This document shows positions 3,949 through 6,028 of a stretch of 6,028 nt of DNA, one piece after another. The position numbers and the translations under genes are program-made. The notes beneath the pieces were generated by a model. That model searched no databases, had not been told where the DNA came from, and saw only the letters and a list, made by a program, of their open reading frames with translations. Origin of the DNA: Propionibacteriaceae bacterium (GTDB taxonomy: Bacteria; Actinomycetota; Actinomycetes; Propionibacteriales; Propionibacteriaceae); contig JAGXHS010000157.1 in assembly GCA_024636075.1 (NCBI GenBank), positions 1-6,028 on the forward strand, written 5' to 3'. The first letter of the stretch is position 1; the number at the start of each line of letters is the position of its first letter.

Positions 3949-6028
3949 GTGATCGTGGAACCTGAGGCCATCCTTGCTGCACTGGACGACGAGCAGCGTG
4001 ACGTGGCGACCAGTTTGGGGGTCCCGACGGTGGTGATCGCCGGCGCCGGCACCGGCAAGACTCGTGCCATCACGCATCGGATTGCCTGGGGTGCACGAAC
4101 CCAGGCGCTGGATCCGAGGGCCGTATTGGCGGTCACCTTCACCACGAAGGCCGCTGGTGAGATGCGAGAGCGACTGACTCGGTTGGGTGTGGGACAGGTG
4201 CAGGCGCGAACCTTTCACTCGGCTGCGCTGCGCCAGATCCAGTTCTTCTGGCCGGAGGCCTACGGGGTGGATCTACCCGCTGTGACCAACGCGCGGATGG
4301 GTCTCGTCGCGGAAGCCGCTCGCAATCGGCGGTTGACCTTTGACACCCCGCTGCTGCGGGACCTGACGGCAGAGGTGAGCTGGTCGAAGCTGACCAACGT
4401 CACTGCAGACAGCTACCCGGAGGTTGCCGCTGGTGCTGGCAGGTCGGTGGGGGATCTGACGGGCGAGCAGGTGCAGTCCGTGCTGATCGGCTATGAGCGG
4501 GTCAAGGCTGAGCGCAACGTGATCGACTTCGACGACATCCTGCTGTGCGACGCAGCACTGCTGTCGGAGCATCAGGACATCGCCGCGCGGGTCCGCTCCC
4601 AGTACCGTCACCTCGTGGTCGACGAGTACCAGGACGTGTCACCACTGCAACACACGGTGCTCAGCCTCTGGTTGGGCGACTCGGACGATTTCTGCGTGGT
4701 GGGGGACCCCAACCAGGCGATCCACGCCTTCGCCGGGGCCGATGCCGGGTTCCTGAACGAGTTGGCCAGCCAGCAGCACGGTAATCGGGTGATTCGGCTG
4801 CACCGCAACTATCGCTCCACCCCACAAGTGGTGGAGCTGGCGAATCGGGTATTGGGTCCGGTGAGCGTCCATCATGGTGTGCAGTTGCAGGCACAGTCGC
4901 CCTCGGGAGTCGACGTCACCTTCTGTCCGGCCTCGTCGGAAGAGGCTGAGGCACGAGAGGTGGCGACCTGGTTGGTGAAGATGTCTCGAAGCGGCGTGGA
5001 TTTCGAGCAGATGGCGGTGCTGTTCCGCATCAACGCCCAGTCACCCGCGCTGGAAGCTGCCCTGAGCGAACTGGACGTGCCCTACCAGGTTCGAGGCAGT
5101 GAACGCTTCTACGAACGAGCGGAAGTGAAGCAGGCGCTGCAGGCGTTGCGTGCCGCTGCCCACGTGGCACGGCCTGCTGCCGACATCGACGGGGCTGGTG
5201 TCAACAACCGGGGCTCGGCTGCAACTGATCAGGAATCTGGTCTGGAGGAGTTCCGAGCTGTGCTGGCGGGGCTCGGTTGGTCCACCGAGCCACCATCAGG
5301 TGCCGGTGCCGTGCGGGAACGGTGGGAATCTTTGAACGCCTTGGCCAACTTCGCCACCGATCTCGCCGAGGGGGATGCGATGGGACTGGACCAATTGGTG
5401 ACTGAGCTGGGTCAGCGAGCCAGTGCGCAGCATGCCCCGTTGGCCCGTGGCGTCACGTTGAGCACCATGCACGCCGCAAAAGGGCAGGAATGGGAGGCGG
5501 TTGCCGTCACCGGCGTGCACGAAGGGACGGTGCCGTTCGTGCTGGCCACATCGACGGACCAGGTTGCCGAAGAACGGCGATTGCTGTTCGTGGCCGTCAC
5601 CCGCGCGAAAGTCCATCTCCGACTGTCGTGGTCGGGCCGTGGCAATCGCTCCGCCCGGCCGGTGTCGCGCTTCCTGGCCGACCTGCTACCCGTCGGGGTG
5701 ACGACGGCCACCTCGGGGCCCACTGGCAAGCGACGACGCCGATCGCGGAGTGCCCAGTCAGCCACGTGTCGGGTGTGCAACCGGTCATTGAACACCGGGG
5801 CGGATCGCAAGCTCGGTCGGCACGCCGATTGCCCCTCCAGCTATGACGAAGAACTGTTCGGACGGCTGCGGCAGTGGCGCAAGTCCGTGGCGGATGCCGC
5901 CAGCGTGCCAGCGTTCGTCGTGTTCACCGACGCCACCTTGATGGCGGTGGCGGAAGCGATGCCCAGCACAGGCCAGGAAATGCTGCGGATACCCGGCGTG
6001 GGGCAGGCGAAGTTGGAGCGCTACGGCG
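3949..6028 (+). CDS. uvrD2: ATP-dependent DNA helicase UvrD2 (SF1A, with HRDC domain), lacking only its last residues
   Basis: This is an actinobacterial UvrD/Rep-family 3'-5' helicase; 693 codons are visible and the frame is open at the right edge, against about 700 residues for mycobacterial UvrD2. Motifs in order: Q motif LDDEQRDVA (12-20); Walker A AGAGTGKT (31-38, Lys37); Ia VTFTTKAAGEMRER (62-75); TFHS (88-91); Walker B VVDEYQD (223-229); III VVGDPNQAIHAFAGA (250-264); IV LHRNYRSTPQVV (284-295); VLFRINAQS (357-365); V TLSTMHAAKGQEWEAV (503-518); VI EERRLLFVAVTRAK (541-554, Arg552). The 2B region is short, as in UvrD2. A basic stretch KRRRRSR (594-600) precedes a C-x2-C-x14-H-x2-C motif (Cys607, Cys610, His625, Cys628), then an HRDC domain ending in IPGVGQAKLERYG. 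The third ligand is usually Cys. The family tetracysteine module supports unwinding. Start: GTG 3949, with no well-spaced ribosome site but eight bases after TAAAGT, suggesting a leaderless mRNA. GTG 3940 and GTG 3955 are alternatives. It is divergent from recC. Confidence 0.94.
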   Translation, partial: MIVEPEAILAALDDEQRDVATSLGVPTVVIAGAGTGKTRAITHRIAWGARTQALDPRAVLAVTFTTKAAGEMRERLTRLGVGQVQARTFHSAALRQIQFFWPEAYGVDLPAVTNARMGLVAEAARNRRLTFDTPLLRDLTAEVSWSKLTNVTADSYPEVAAGAGRSVGDLTGEQVQSVLIGYERVKAERNVIDFDDILLCDAALLSEHQDIAARVRSQYRHLVVDEYQDVSPLQHTVLSLWLGDSDDFCVVGDPNQAIHAFAGADAGFLNELASQQHGNRVIRLHRNYRSTPQVVELANRVLGPVSVHHGVQLQAQSPSGVDVTFCPASSEEAEAREVATWLVKMSRSGVDFEQMAVLFRINAQSPALEAALSELDVPYQVRGSERFYERAEVKQALQALRAAAHVARPAADIDGAGVNNRGSAATDQESGLEEFRAVLAGLGWSTEPPSGAGAVRERWESLNALANFATDLAEGDAMGLDQLVTELGQRASAQHAPLARGVTLSTMHAAKGQEWEAVAVTGVHEGTVPFVLATSTDQVAEERRLLFVAVTRAKVHLRLSWSGRGNRSARPVSRFLADLLPVGVTTATSGPTGKRRRRSRSAQSATCRVCNRSLNTGADRKLGRHADCPSSYDEELFGRLRQWRKSVADAASVPAFVVFTDATLMAVAEAMPSTGQEMLRIPGVGQAKLERYG

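Noticed and set aside
3727..4218. Minus-strand open frame spanning the intergenic gap and the start of uvrD2
   Set aside because: It overlaps the uvrD2 Walker A and motif Ia coding region and both proposed promoters; its product has no recognisable feature.

Overview
The window is GC-rich and fully coding apart from one intergenic gap of about 230 bases. Its gene content points to an actinobacterium (Actinomycetota): a UvrD2-type helicase carrying both a zinc-ligand motif and an HRDC domain, a recC-recB order typical of actinobacterial recCBD operons, and promoter sequences that resemble the RecA-independent DNA-damage promoters of that phylum. I cannot name the genus from the sequence.

Layout. 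Positions 1-326 (minus strand) hold the first 108 codons of recB, which runs off the left edge. Positions 329-3715 (minus strand) hold a complete recC, separated from recB by only two bases, so the two are surely one transcript; recD would be expected further left, outside the window. Positions 3716-3948 are a divergent intergenic control region. Positions 3949-6028 (plus strand) hold uvrD2, complete except for its last residues, which lie beyond the right edge.

Function. All three genes serve double-strand-break and helix-unwinding repair. RecB and RecC are subunits of the RecBCD helicase-nuclease, which loads on DNA ends. UvrD2 is a superfamily 1A 3'-5' helicase. The shared gap seems to hold two back-to-back promoters with the same unusual design: no -35 box, a TGTC element, twelve bases, then a TAnnnT -10 box. 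That is the layout of the PafBC-dependent (RecA-NDp) DNA-damage promoters of actinobacteria. Each promoter sits so close to its gene that the mRNA would be leaderless or nearly so. If correct, the recCB(D) operon and uvrD2 are co-induced by DNA damage independently of LexA/RecA. This is the most interesting reading of the window, and it rests on motif matching by eye.

Other points of note are a small in-frame tandem repeat inside recC that encodes four five-residue units, a Cys-to-His change in the UvrD2 zinc-ligand motif, unusual residues in UvrD2 motifs III and V, and the placement of recCB next to uvrD2. I see no mobile element, CRISPR array, RNA gene or convincing terminator.
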